A DNA stretch of 64,000 nucleotides from the NCBI GenBank assembly GCA_026119935.1, contig JALRMH010000037.1:310001-374000 (forward strand). Reading direction: 5' to 3'. Shown here piece after piece: positions 1-10,436 of this stretch. Origin of the DNA: Endothia cerciana. Lineage: Eukaryota; Ascomycota; Sordariomycetes; Diaporthales; Cryphonectriaceae. Under the pieces are notes generated by a model. That model was given only the letters and a program-made list of their open reading frames with translations, searched no databases and was not told the DNA's origin. The translations under genes and the position numbers were made by a program. Numbering within the stretch: the first letter of the stretch is position 1; the number at the start of each line of letters is the position of its first letter.

Positions 1-37
1 TTGTGACTCTGCCGGGCTTATATGATAGGTGTTCTGA
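1..37 (+). mobile_element. 3' end of an LTR, cut by the window edge
   Basis: Bases 4-37 match, with a few C-to-T type differences, the last bases of the solo LTR at 28116-28306 (shared core CTCTGCCGGGCTTAT and the GATAGGTGTTCTGA end). The rest of the element lies outside the window, so solo LTR and full retrotransposon cannot be told apart. It abuts a pogo-like relic directly. Confidence 0.6.
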
Positions 38-894
38 TAATATAGTAATACTTTTGAAATAATATTCTGTTGCTTTATTTGCCTTCTTATACCTTATATA
101 TACTTTAACCTCTTAATCTAGAGGTCTTCTTATCTTTTAAAAGAGTATATAGAAAGAAAGTTAATCTTCTAAGCTAATAAAGGGATTTAATAGTCCTAGG
201 TAAGCGGTTATTCCTCAAGAACTATTATCCAGCTTGCCTAAAAGGCCTTTCTAGCTAGAATATTAGATCTAGATAGAAAGCAACTAGTCTATAGCTAGTC
301 AGACTAGCTAAACTGCTTTCGAGCCCTCTTCTCCTTGAGAATATTTCTCAACGCACTCAGACCCAGCTGAATTCTAGCTCAAAACCTTCAACAACAGCCC
401 AGCTTACCCAGAAAGCATCCTCAAGCCAGCTGGATCTCATTTCAACTCCTCAAGGGGCTAAGGATCTATATTATCAGCTATAGAAGATTCGAGGCTAGGT
501 TTTGGACAAGCCAGAGGGCTATTTAGTTGCCAGAAAGATAAAAAAGTCTCAGGAAAAGAAGGACATAGAACTAGCTAAGGCTCAGGAGGAAATTAAGGCA
601 CTGAAAAGGCAGATTAAGGCTCTCAGGCCTAGTAAAAAAAGAAAGGTTGATATCAGCCCGAATTCGAGGTTTGCAGATATTCAGGCTATACAGAGGGCTT
701 AAAATTCAGTCAATCGGAATAAGGATAGTCAGGATGAAGAGAGCGATGTCGAATTACCTACCAACGAGGAGGATTGCATCGTAGTAGGTGAATAGGGTAG
801 TCAAATATATATAATATATATATGTGTGTATGTGGAGTGTGGATGGCCGGGGTGGCCGGAAGTGGGGGGTGGCCGGAAGTTACCCCCTCTGACT
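38..894 (+). mobile_element. Decayed pogo/Fot1-like transposon, 3' part
   Basis: The sequence runs parallel to the second half of the full-length element at 32285-34142: an AT-rich stop-filled stretch, then a surviving open segment at 502-702, then the right terminal inverted repeat. The open segment encodes a charged tail with KKRKVDISPNSRFADIQAIQ, which recurs in the other copies and is typical of the C-terminus of fungal pogo/Fot1-type DDE transposases. The right TIR, with two GGCCGGAAGT-type repeats, ends at 894 and is followed by TA, the usual target duplication. The 5' half is missing, cut by the LTR at the window edge. The excess of TA-rich codons and stops is what RIP produces; this is inference. 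Confidence 0.8.
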
Positions 895-1424
895 TACAGT
901 TTATAGTTCCTTGGTTTGAGGGTATCCCAGCTGAAGCCTGGCACGCCTGGGCACACGGCTCAGACACTAATCCAACAAGGCAGGTTGTTGCTTCCAATCA
1001 GATCGCAGGAAATCTGGATTTTCTTCATTGTCACATCTTTTCCTGGGCGCGATTCAGCAGACCATTTAACAAATGGCATAACAGATGGCTCTCGGAGATC
1101 CTGCGAAAACACACAGGGTGACCGGATGGCTGCGACGCGGTATCCAGCGGCGACAGGTCAGAAACAGCCGGAAGGATGGATGAGGATCGTCAAATGTAGT
1201 CCGAAGGTTGCTGCCTCAGACATTCATTACAATGAAACTTCCAGAGTGAGGACATGCGTGGTTGGTAGTTTCGAAGAGGGAGAATAGTTGATAGCCTTGA
1301 TTGTTACGCACTTGTCACCGAAGCAAAGAAATTCTGCCCTAGAGAGCCGGGAGCATCAAATTGGGGCGGCCTTGATATGGTTTTTCGCCTTGAACTTGTC
1401 TGCATTAATTAGTTCATACTCAAA
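895..1424. other. Intergenic
   Basis: No coding region or RNA gene is supported. Short open frames here have no recognisable domain. It probably holds the 3' region of the minus-strand SDR gene. Confidence 0.6.
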
Positions 1425-2295
1425 TTACTGCAAATGGACGAACATGCCGCCGTCTACCAGTACCTGGGAGCCGGTCATATATCCGCTCAGCTCCTCGCAG
1501 GCCAAGAAGACGGCAGGGCCTGCAAGATCTTGCGGCTTTCCCACGCGGCCCATGGGAATCCGCTGCTCAAGATATTTTCGCTTCGTCTCGTTCTGCATAT
1601 CGTCCTCTGCGAGCTGCGTGTGGATGGTTCCGGGGAGCAGGGCGTTGCATCTGATCTTGTCCTTTGCCAACGCAATCGCCATGGACTGTATCATGGACGA
1701 AACGGCAGCCTTTGTCGGCGTGTAGTGAGTCTGATAACGTCCTCCTACCAGGGCGCTGATTGAAGAAATGCCAATGATGGCGCCACCGTGGCCTTGCTTT
1801 ACCATCTGCTGCGCCGCCGCTTGACAGGAGTAAAACGCTCCATTCACATTGACCTGGATCGTCCTGTCGAAAAGCTGCTTGTCCAGGCTAAGTGTGTCGT
1901 GTCAACGCCTATTCTTCACAGACTGTGGCGTGTTCTTACCTGAGAAACTCGGCTGCCTTGAATATCCCAGCATTGGCGACGAAGACATCAAGTTTCCCCC
2001 ATCGTTTCACAGCGGCGCCTACGAGCGCCTTGCCCGTCTCCGGGTTGGTGGTGTCACCAGCAATCTCGAGGATCTCTCCGGCCGGCGATTCTTCGGTGCT
2101 GCGACGCTTGAGCTCTTCTGCCTCGCCCAGGAGGCTCTGCTTATGATGTTCATCTCTGGGATGACCCAAGTGATTGACTGCCACATTGGCACCCTGCCGA
2201 ATATACTCGAGAGCTATCGCTCGTCCGATTCCGGTGGTGCCGCCCGTGATGCAGGCGGTTTTGCCTCGTAGAAGCCTCCATGGCACCGAAGACAT
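1425..2295 (-). CDS. Short-chain dehydrogenase, probable L-rhamnose-1-dehydrogenase
   Basis: Two exons, complement(1425..1887, 1940..2295), give 272 residues. The 52-base intron 1888-1939 has GTAAGA and TTAG ends and joins the frames cleanly (ag|c = Ser). Visible classical SDR features are the N-terminal nucleotide motif ITGGTTGIG, the NAG motif in VFVANAGIF, the catalytic Ser in GISSIS, the YTPTK pair and a C-terminal VDGG. The stretches AAAQQMVKQGHGG and THYTPTKAAV are very like yeast and fungal L-rhamnose-1-dehydrogenases, which oxidise L-rhamnose to the lactone at the start of the non-phosphorylated rhamnose pathway. I chose the Met at 2295 because it precedes the Rossmann fold by the usual distance; upstream frame is not protein-like. 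The nearby sugar transporter fits the role. The substrate is inferred from similarity only. Confidence 0.8.
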
Positions 2296-3202
2296 GGTGC
2301 AGTAGCACTGTGGACTTTGGGCGTGTTCGGGAATCAAAGAGAAGAGGAGGTTGGAGTTATGCAATCCTTTCCTCACCAAAGTTACCTCTAATTCTATACG
2401 TCGACTGCGTTGGTGTCGGCTTCGCTTGGGGTGCCCAGATAATTGGTCCCTCGTCCCGAGGGCAGCCCCGCTCACCCCCGCCATCGCCCCATTTTTCCGG
2501 GCTCGGGGGACAGTCCCTCGAGACGAGGTATGAGGATGGCCTTGGCGTGGAGCTGTTATACATCGCTGAGATGGATACCGGAAATACAATGCGGTCCCCT
2601 TGCGCTCACAGAAATCACTGTGTACACGGCACGCGGTCATTGAGGGTACAATAGCGCCCTTCACCAAGTCTAGTTGACGCCCAAATCACGGTAGTTTGTC
2701 TATGGTTTCTGGTGTTGGTCATACATGAGGGATTTGGTTTTGATCTTTATTTATTTATAATTATGTATAATTATTTTTTCTTTTGACGGCGGTATGAAGA
2801 CCCACGCCCCCTTAGCGTGACCATCGTAACTGGTCGTCCTGAACTGGAAAGGACACCGTTGTACATGGAAACATTACGATGGCTGGGGTCTTATCAAGGC
2901 ATATTTGTGTTATGCCTGGATTCTTAAAAAGAGACAGCAGAAGTCACGCGCCACGGCGTCTTTGTAAAACAGCCAGTTTTTTTATGCAACGGCCGTGCGA
3001 AACCTATTCACTACCTTGTGACTGCAGCAGTCCCTTTCCAGAAATTGCCAGCTATGTGTGTCCCGTTCCCGCGAGGCAAGATCTGGGTATAAAGAAAGTG
3101 TTGTGTCTCGCCGGAAAGCAAATACTCCTCCTAAGCTAGCCGCACTCGTCACTCGCTGCGAAGTCTCGTCTTAGATTTCACTCCCTATAGACCTTTGCCA
3201 TT
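2296..3202. promoter_or_regulatory. Divergent intergenic region between two SDR genes
   Basis: It separates the minus-strand SDR (start 2295) from the plus-strand SDR relic (start 3203). A TATA-like GGGTATAAAG lies near 3085-3094, about 110 bases before the relic's ATG. No supported coding region is present; open frames near 2350-2650 lack domains. Confidence 0.4.
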
Positions 3203-4120
3203 ATGCCTCTCTATCAACCCGCAAACCTTCATGCCACGGTGCTGTCCCAATCCTCCCTCAAGGGGAAGAATGCCATCGTGACGGGCGGGTCGAGGGGGGT
3301 TGGAGCACAGATAGTTCGCGGCTTTGCTGAAGCAGGGGCCGATGTCGCCTTCATCTTCAAATCCAACCCAGATGCCCACGCGACGGCCGCTGCATTTTCC
3401 CAGGAGACTGGGGTTCGAGTACGGGCCTACCAGTGCGATGTCACGTCCAGGGACCTTACCTTGCAGATCATTGCTCAGATCGCTGCTGCGTTTGGCAATG
3501 GCCGGCTTGATATCATGGTCGCAAATGCAGGCGTCTGTGCCAGCGTCAAGTCCCTCGAATACGACACAGCCTCGTGGCAAGACATGATGAGCGTCAACCA
3601 TGACGGGTACATGTGGACCGCTCAGGATGCCGGCAGGATCTTCAAGAAGTATGGCAAGGAACACCTGGTGATTACAGCGTCGGTCAGCGCTTCTCTAGTC
3701 AACGTTCCCCGACACAAGCAGCCTACAATGAGTCCAAAGCCGCTGTTCTGCAGCTTGCCAGAACTCGGCCGTTGAGTGGGCTGATTTTGCGAGAGTGAAC
3801 TGTGTCACTCCTGGATACGTCCTCACCGAGAGTACGGCCATCCCCACAGCACCATTGTCATTCTTCCAGGGGCTAACACTGAGGCAGTGTTGACCAATCA
3901 ACCAAAGGAGCTGATAGGAGAACGGGTATCCACGATACCCGGACGACGACTGTATGATCCAGCAGAGCTGAAAAGTGTAGGCATACGAAATCCAAGTCCG
4001 ACAAGGTGGAGAACACTGACCCAGTCGACAGGCCTATGTTTTCCTTGCGAGCGATGCATGTCGCTACATGAAAGGGCCTCGCTCTTCCATGAGTGTAGAC
4101 TTTTCCATAGCAAGACATGT
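3203..4120 (+). pseudogene. Frameshifted short-chain dehydrogenase (sorbose-reductase-like)
   Basis: The N-terminal 165 residues from the ATG at 3203 form a normal classical SDR: IVTGGSRGVGAQ nucleotide loop, DIMVANAG, and ITASVSASLVN with the catalytic Ser. The frame breaks near 3706. AAYNESKAAVLQLA with the catalytic Tyr-Lys pair lies in another frame (about 3718-3760). It breaks again near 3768, after which VEWADFARVNCVTPGY is readable, and once more near 3890. A plausible intron sits at 3978-4031 (branch CTGAC, CAG end) and leads into YVFLASDACRYM. The family resembles fungal L-sorbose reductase or arabinitol dehydrogenase. Three separate shifts argue for a pseudogene rather than sequencing error. 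It lies between a rhamnose-type SDR and a sugar transporter, so it may once have served the same pathway. Confidence 0.75.
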
Positions 4121-4866
4121 TCTCGTGTCCGATAAATGGTTAACTAGCGGTCTTCTCTCCATCTTGGAGACTGAACAAATAAAGATCAATATTCCCGCTA
4201 TCGGTATTACTAGAGTCTCTGAGATGCTCAGCTCCCTACTCTCCTGTCGCACCTTGCGTCCGTCCAATTGCCATTCCCTGCGCACGCAGAGTTGAGCATG
4301 AGTACCGGTTTATCTGTTGTGGTGCTCGGCATGGGTATCCTTCCAAGTGGAGAAGCTTGGGTGAGCGTCGAGTTACCCGACTAGAGATAGATTATAAATA
4401 CAAACCAGTGCAAAGATCCCTCGTCAACATCGATTTCCTTGTTTCCTTGATTCGAACCTTAAGCAGCCCCATGCATTTCCCCACATCCCCCCCGCATCCA
4501 TCTGCGCGTCCCTCGCGTGTCCCTCGCGTCGAGGGCATGTGGAGCACCTGGGGAAGAGGAGGGTGTCCGGGGAAAGGCGTATCTCGCCGTTAGGTTCGAC
4601 TTAGAGTATCATCGTATATGCGCTTGGCCGACGGAGACTCGGCGGCCATGATGGCGTCTCATTTGGCCAGCCCCTGTCGCTGGAGGATGATAGATCACCG
4701 CCATCAAAACTATATCAACTCGGGGCCACCCCCTCCCCACAAGAAAACCCACTTTACAGCGGTCCGAGACGTGCTCTCCCCTCGACCTTTTAAACTGCTA
4801 ATTCAGATCTTCTCGCAGCCCACAAGACCTGGGGAAATTTCGCGACGACAGTTTTCCTCTAGCACC
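4121..4866. other. Intergenic, promoter of the sugar transporter
   Basis: No supported gene. A duplicated CCCTCGCGT motif occurs near 4510-4530. The last 100 bases before the ATG at 4867 are pyrimidine-rich, as is usual for fungal 5' UTRs. Confidence 0.4.
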
Positions 4867-6853
4867 ATGGGCCCCGGAAGCGAGGCGGCCGTCATTGGCG
4901 CCGCCGCGCGTGCCCGAGCGCAGGTCGGCAACCACAGCGGTGCGCTGCGAGCCTTGTGGTCTGACATGAAGATACTGTACATCGCTCTGTTTGCGTCTTT
5001 TGTGAGTAATCTGCCGAGGAACAATGGATCCTGCCATGGCTTCTTCAGATACAGGTAAGGCTATTTTCAAACCCACATCACTAACTAGTCGCCCTCCAGG
5101 GGGGTCTTCTCTACGGTTACCAGCAGGGAGTGCTCGGTCAAGCCCTAGTCATGAACTCCTTTATACGATCATTTCCCTCCATCGCTGCCGACCCAACCGC
5201 CCAAGGCTGGTTGACATCAGTCCTGCAACTCGGCGGGTGGCTCGGGGCTGTCTCTTCTGGTGTCTTCTGCGAGGTCTTCTCCCGGAAACGAACCATGTTC
5301 TCTGGTGCGGTCTGCGTCATCCTGGGCTCGTACCTGACCGCCGGTGCCAGCACGTCGGGCTTCCTCTATGCTGGCAGGTTCTTTACTGGAATTGGTGTTG
5401 GTACGCTGTCCGCTGCAGGGTACGCTGTCCATCTTCCAACGCCTGCTTTGCCCTGGCTCGGTGTAGTCTTTTCTGGCTGACCCCGTCTACCTAGTCCCCT
5501 GTATAACGCCGAGCTGGCGCCCCCAGAGATCCGAGGGCTCCTTGTCGCGATGCAACAGCTTGCTACTACCATCGGGATCCTGATTGCCTACTGGATCGCA
5601 TATGGGACGAATTACACCGGGGGTACCGGAAATACCCAGTCCGACTGGGCCTGGAGGTTGCCTCTGATCATCCAGGGTGTTCCTGCCATCATACTTGCAG
5701 TTGGCATCTGGTTTCTCCCCTACTCGCCTCGCTGGTTGGTTGGCCATGGTCGTAACGAGGATGCCCTCCAGACACTCAGCCGTCTTCGTGGCGCTCCGAT
5801 CGACGATAAGCTTATCCAGATCGAATATCTCGACATCCAGGCTGAATGCATGTTTGAGAGGTGCATGTTCGAGAAGCGCTTCCCAAACCTCTCGGAAAAG
5901 TGGCTCAACAACTTATGGTTCCGGGAGCTTGCCCAGTATGGCCAGATCTTCCGGACCAAAGACTCTCTCAAGCGCGTCGCCATCGCCTCGCTTATCATGT
6001 TCTTCCAGCAGTTCTCCGGCATCGACTCCGGTAGGATACTGGCTCACGCTATGATTTTGGGTGTTGTGGTTCGTGCGCGCTGATCTTGCGCAACAGTCAT
6101 ATACTACGCCCCGATCATCTTCACATCCTTGGGCCTCACCAGCAGCACAAGCTCCCTTCTCGCGACGGGAATTACTGGAGTCATTAATGTGTGCACGACT
6201 ATCCCGGCCGTCCTCGTCATTGACAAGCTTGGACGCAGGACCTTGCTTCTGTTTGGGTCCTTCGGCATGTTCTCCACATTGGTCGTCGTTGGCGTGATTG
6301 CCTCCCGGTTCCAGAACGACTGGCCGTCGCACGCTGCCGGAGGCTGGGCCTGTGTCGTCATGATCTGGCTGTACATTGTCAACTTCGCCTACTCGTGGGG
6401 CCCTGCTTCGTGGACCCTGATCGCCGAGATGTTCCCTCTGTCCATCCGCGCTAAGGGAACCTCCATCGGAGCATCGGCGAACTGGATGTGTAACTTCGTC
6501 ATTGCTCTGATGACTCCCAGCATGCTGGCCCGCATCTCGTGGGGGCTGTACATCTTCTTTGCCGCCTGGCTCGCTCTGGGCATCGTCTTCGTCTGGTTCT
6601 TCGTCCCAGAGACCAAGGGTAAGACCCTCGAGCAGATGGACCAAGTTTTTGGGTACGTTTGGCATTTCTCAAAAATCCGGAAGATTATTTGTCACCTAAC
6701 TACTGACATCTCTGAAACAGATCCAAATCCAGCGAAGAGGACATAGAAGTGCTTGCCGCTATACAGGAAGAGGTTGGCCTCCTTAGAGCCATCGGGCTCC
6801 TGAGCGATCAGAATGCGACCGAAGGAAAGATGGTCGCTCAGCATGTGGATTGA
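4867..6853 (+). CDS. MFS sugar transporter (possible L-rhamnose or related sugar uptake)
   Basis: Five exons, join(4867..5001, 5100..5419, 5495..6030, 6097..6652, 6721..6853), give 559 residues with all phases in register. Introns have canonical ends and CTGAC/CTAAC-like branch sites. The product is a 12-helix sugar porter. Visible features are GGLLYGYQQG in helix 1, FSRKRT for the RxGRR-type loop, NAELAPPEIRG, the central PYSPRWL, QQFSGID with VIYYAP, the second-half KLGRRTLL loop and the final PETKGKTLEQMD. A long cytosolic loop lies between the halves. It is a plasma-membrane symporter by family. The L-rhamnose dehydrogenase-like gene 2.6 kb upstream suggests L-rhamnose or a related sugar as substrate. 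That is inference from neighbourhood; the transport family is certain, the substrate is not. Confidence 0.9.
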
Positions 6854-7567
6854 GTAGCGTAAGGTGAAGCGACCTCCCTGGAGAGATATCTAATTATTTT
6901 TGCTAGTTGCTGATGATCCGACCAGTCTACAAGCACGCAGTAGACATTGATCCGTGACCTTTGTGGCGTATGGTCATAGCTAATCCGCCCCAGCTAAGTA
7001 GTCTAGTGTGTTGTTTTTGAGGCTCTGTGGGTTGGTTCTATGGTTTAACGGCGTGTATGTGTAGTATGCATCGACAAGAGTGGTAAATCGTCCCTTTAGA
7101 CAAGAATACACACATGTTAAAACTACGTCCATCTTAGCTCCTAAGCAGTGCCCCTTCGCACTTGATGCCAGCGGGTATACCTAGTGTCTAGTGGATATAA
7201 CACGGGACTTCGAGCCCGAACTCCCGGAGAATTAGGTACCACTCGACCACGTTGACCTGTAGTATTACGCAACAGGGATGCTGAATCAATTGGTTATGAG
7301 GTCAACGCCCTGAAACGTAGTGTCGAGTGGTCTGGGATCCTAGTGGTACGGTGTTATTCACATGCAGCCCGGAGGACATTTATCCGCCTGCTGCCTAGCT
7401 GTGCCGTACGACGGCGCTGTCCTACTTGTACAGCTACCTGGTAAGCTAGGAAGAGCATGAAAGGCAGAAGAATATGTTGGCCTCAAAAATTTTCACGACT
7501 ATCACTATTCCTCGCCGATTCTTCGATGCCCGATTTTAAGACGTGCAGCCCAGATAAACCGCCGAAA
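6854..7567. other. Intergenic
   Basis: Contains a tRNA-like stretch (separate entry) but no supported protein gene. The ATG at 7457 opens the same frame as the reverse transcriptase gene, but I place the start at 7568. Confidence 0.5.
7178..7238 (+). other. tRNA-Arg-like remnant without T arm
   Basis: A D-arm-like TCTAGTGGATATAACAC is followed by an anticodon-loop-like CTTCGAG (TCG, Arg). A possible acceptor stem is TACCTAG against TTAGGTA at the ends. The T arm is absent, the anticodon stem pairs poorly and the length is only 61 bases, so this is at best a relic. Confidence 0.25.
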
Positions 7568-10267
7568 ATGTCCCTGCCAACCTCTGTCCTCTCTCAGACC
7601 TTGCAGTCCATCACGATCACGAAGATCCGTGAGCTCGAGAAGCAACAAGCTAGATACGAAAACCGCAAGAATGATGTCTTTAAGATGGCCAGCCCAGAGT
7701 GGACCAGCCGGCGCGAGCGGATCGCAACTCTGTACAAGGGCGTCAGTGAGCTGTACCCCGAGGCCTTGGGCGACAATCGCGTCAAGAATATCCAGTACTG
7801 GCTCGAGCAGTCGAAATACGACGCCTCGGTCTCCGACGGGATGTTGGGCTCGTATGAGGCGCTTCTCCGGTCGACACTTGACGTCAAGACCCGTAAGCTC
7901 TGCTTGGCGTGTTTGTACACGAAGCTGGTGACGGAATGGATGGGCATCCCCCCGAAGGCGCCAGCCCCGAAGGGCCCAGACGAGGACGAATCATTCCAGC
8001 TCCTTGATCGTCAGAAGGAGCGCCTACAGGCGTTGTGTGACAAGTTCGAGGCCGTCGTCTTCCAGCCACTGGAGACGAATGAGGTTGAGATGGGCGCGTA
8101 TATGAGCAAGTTGTTCGAGGGACATCCCAAGCTCCTGTCTGGAATCAGAGACCACATCAGTCAGGAAGGACGGGCTCTGCTTGAGGCACAATCACCCTTT
8201 GACGTGGAAACGTTGAATTGGGCCATCAAGGGCTTGCTCGCCGAGGATCTTCTGAGCGACGAGAAACAGAATCTGCTGCGAGATATGCTCGGAAATGATG
8301 TGATCCTGAGAGAGATCGCTGATGTCCTCAATATGCGTGTCACGGACATTGAGAGCTGGCAGTGGGAGGCTGGCGACGATGGCATACCTGTACTGCCACG
8401 CCAACAACTCAATGGGAAGTACCGGATCTGGATGGATGAAGATGTGATACAGGCAATCCTGATACACTACATCGGCATCAAGTGCTGTGCGTTTACCCGG
8501 GGTGCCCTACACGGCTTCATAACCATAAACCAAGACGGCATGTGGAAGTGGAACACCACCATGCCCACTGATGACAGAGAGAAGCGTGAGTATTACTTGG
8601 GTCACGACGCCAATCTCAAGGCGGGTGGAATCCAGGCCGTCAGAATGTCCCAATTCATCGACACCTTCTTCCTGTCCCAATTGCCGAAAGACGAGCAGTC
8701 CATAAACAGTGACTATATCAATGATGGACAGGCCGAGGATGGGAATGAGAAACAAGAAAAACAGCAAGGAAACATCAAGCAGAAACTCCTCCGGCTCCTG
8801 GCGTCCGATGCCATTGTCCACCGAGCTCTGAGGGGTGAAGTCGCGGTAGTGCAATCTGATCTGGAGTGGTACGCAACCGGGTTATCACACAAGACGATCT
8901 TCACCGTCATGCGGTTCTTCGGATTTTCGGAGACCATGCTCGAGTTCTTGAGGAAAGTTCTCCAAGCGCCTTTGAGCATGCGGCACTCTGGTTCGGGAGA
9001 CGAACCACAGACCAAGGGACCACGGATCCGCCAGCGCGGCGTCCCTATGGCCCACGCCATCGAGAAGCTCATTGGAGAGCTGATCTTGTTTGTCATGGAT
9101 CTTGTCGTCAACCAGGAAACCGGCATGCTACTCTACCGTCTGCACGATGATCTGTGGCTCTGCGGAAGCCCTCAAAAGTGTGCCGACGCCTGGGAGGCAA
9201 TGCAGAAGTTTGCCTTGGTGTTCGGTCTGAAGTTCAATAAGGCAAAAACAGGCTCAGTCTACATAGCCGACCGAGGCAAACCTAGAGATGCGATAGTCAA
9301 GGTCCTGCCCAAGGGAGACGTTAAGGTTGGCCACCTCCTCCTGAATCCCAAGAGTGGGGACTGGGAGATCGATCAGGAGGAGGTCGCGCGACACGTTGAT
9401 CAACTCCGGAAGCAACTTGTGTCTTGTGGAAGCGTTCTGGAGTGGATTAGGACGTGGAACAGCTGTATAGGTCGATTCTTCAGCCACACGTTTGGGGAGC
9501 CTGCACCTTGTTTCGGGACCGAGCACGTGGACAGCATTCTGTGGACATACCAGCACATGCAACGGGTTCTTTTCGGTGACATACAGACAGGCGTCGTGCA
9601 GCACGTCAAGACGATGCTCAGGAATCGCTTCGGGATCCAGGACATTCCAGATGCATTCATTGCGTTACCGGAAGAGCTTGGAGGGCTTGGGGTGCGCAAT
9701 CCTTTCATTCCCGTTCTGGCAGTCCAAAAGTTTGTCGGTAGACATGGCTCGGCGACACAAATCATGCGCGAGTGCTTTGAACAGGAGAAGGCCGAGTACG
9801 CAGCGTACCAGAAGATCTTCAACCAGATGAGCGAAGCCGCACGCATGAGATTATACACCAAGCAATCTGCGGACCCACAAGAAGCGGCGCAATGGATCCG
9901 CAAGAGGCTGTCCTCCGAGAAGCTGGAAACCTTTATGGGGTTTGATGACTTCATTCAGTGGCGCGAAATCACCAGTTCGCCCCTCGTCGGAGCATATGAT
10001 AATCTCATGAGTGCCCCAGGGACCTGGCGCCACCAGTTGCGAGAGCCAGTTCTTGAGAAGGATGCGCGTGTGGCTCTTTGCGGACTCGACAAAAGGTATC
10101 GGGATGCTAGTGCTCGAGGGATCGAGACGCGGTGGAATTTGCAGTTGTATCATGATGAAGTAAAAGAGGAGTGTGGCGGGTGGAGGATTGTGGATGAGAA
10201 ATACCTGCCCCTTGGAGTACTGGCAATGATGAGACGTAAAGCGGTGCGATGGAACATGGTCCTCTAA
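7568..10267 (+). CDS. rvt: Non-mobile cellular reverse transcriptase of the rvt type
   Basis: A single intronless frame of 899 residues from the ATG at 7568, which has a good context (AAAATGTCC). An upstream Met at 7457 would add 37 residues of no clear character. The N-terminus has a short coiled coil (KIRELEKQQARYENRK). Reverse transcriptase landmarks follow in order: motif A with Asp431 in VVQSDLEWYATGLSH, motif B around IRQRGVPMAHAIEKLIGE, motif C as LHDDLW with Asp527 and Asp528 (where mobile elements usually have YxDD), then GLKFNKAKTGSVYI. No integrase, RNase H, endonuclease or gag is visible, and no LTR, TIR or poly-A tail flanks it. This matches the rvt family, single-copy reverse transcriptase-related genes known from fungi and a few other lineages, described as able to polymerise nucleotides but not mobile; their cellular role is unknown. 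The frame is fully open and not AT-rich, unlike the RIP-damaged elements nearby. Confidence 0.88.
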   Translation: MSLPTSVLSQTLQSITITKIRELEKQQARYENRKNDVFKMASPEWTSRRERIATLYKGVSELYPEALGDNRVKNIQYWLEQSKYDASVSDGMLGSYEALLRSTLDVKTRKLCLACLYTKLVTEWMGIPPKAPAPKGPDEDESFQLLDRQKERLQALCDKFEAVVFQPLETNEVEMGAYMSKLFEGHPKLLSGIRDHISQEGRALLEAQSPFDVETLNWAIKGLLAEDLLSDEKQNLLRDMLGNDVILREIADVLNMRVTDIESWQWEAGDDGIPVLPRQQLNGKYRIWMDEDVIQAILIHYIGIKCCAFTRGALHGFITINQDGMWKWNTTMPTDDREKREYYLGHDANLKAGGIQAVRMSQFIDTFFLSQLPKDEQSINSDYINDGQAEDGNEKQEKQQGNIKQKLLRLLASDAIVHRALRGEVAVVQSDLEWYATGLSHKTIFTVMRFFGFSETMLEFLRKVLQAPLSMRHSGSGDEPQTKGPRIRQRGVPMAHAIEKLIGELILFVMDLVVNQETGMLLYRLHDDLWLCGSPQKCADAWEAMQKFALVFGLKFNKAKTGSVYIADRGKPRDAIVKVLPKGDVKVGHLLLNPKSGDWEIDQEEVARHVDQLRKQLVSCGSVLEWIRTWNSCIGRFFSHTFGEPAPCFGTEHVDSILWTYQHMQRVLFGDIQTGVVQHVKTMLRNRFGIQDIPDAFIALPEELGGLGVRNPFIPVLAVQKFVGRHGSATQIMRECFEQEKAEYAAYQKIFNQMSEAARMRLYTKQSADPQEAAQWIRKRLSSEKLETFMGFDDFIQWREITSSPLVGAYDNLMSAPGTWRHQLREPVLEKDARVALCGLDKRYRDASARGIETRWNLQLYHDEVKEECGGWRIVDEKYLPLGVLAMMRRKAVRWNMVL

Positions 10268-10436
10268 GTAATTTCTTACAGAGTCACAGTGCTGAGATTT
10301 AGGCATGTCGACGCTCCTTGTTGAGTCGACCCACTATGGTGGACCATTATATCTATTACTGTCCTCTATGTGTGTTGAGATCAACCCTTGTCCCCCCAGA
10401 CCATGCTATGTACAAAAGTCTTCTTCAAGACCACGC

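Noticed and set aside
5913..6665. 250-codon minus-strand frame
   Set aside because: Antisense shadow of the sugar transporter, charged and domain-free.
7457..7567. Upstream start of the reverse transcriptase gene
   Set aside because: Adds a residue stretch without family character; the Met at 7568 has a better context and leads straight into the conserved N-terminal helix.
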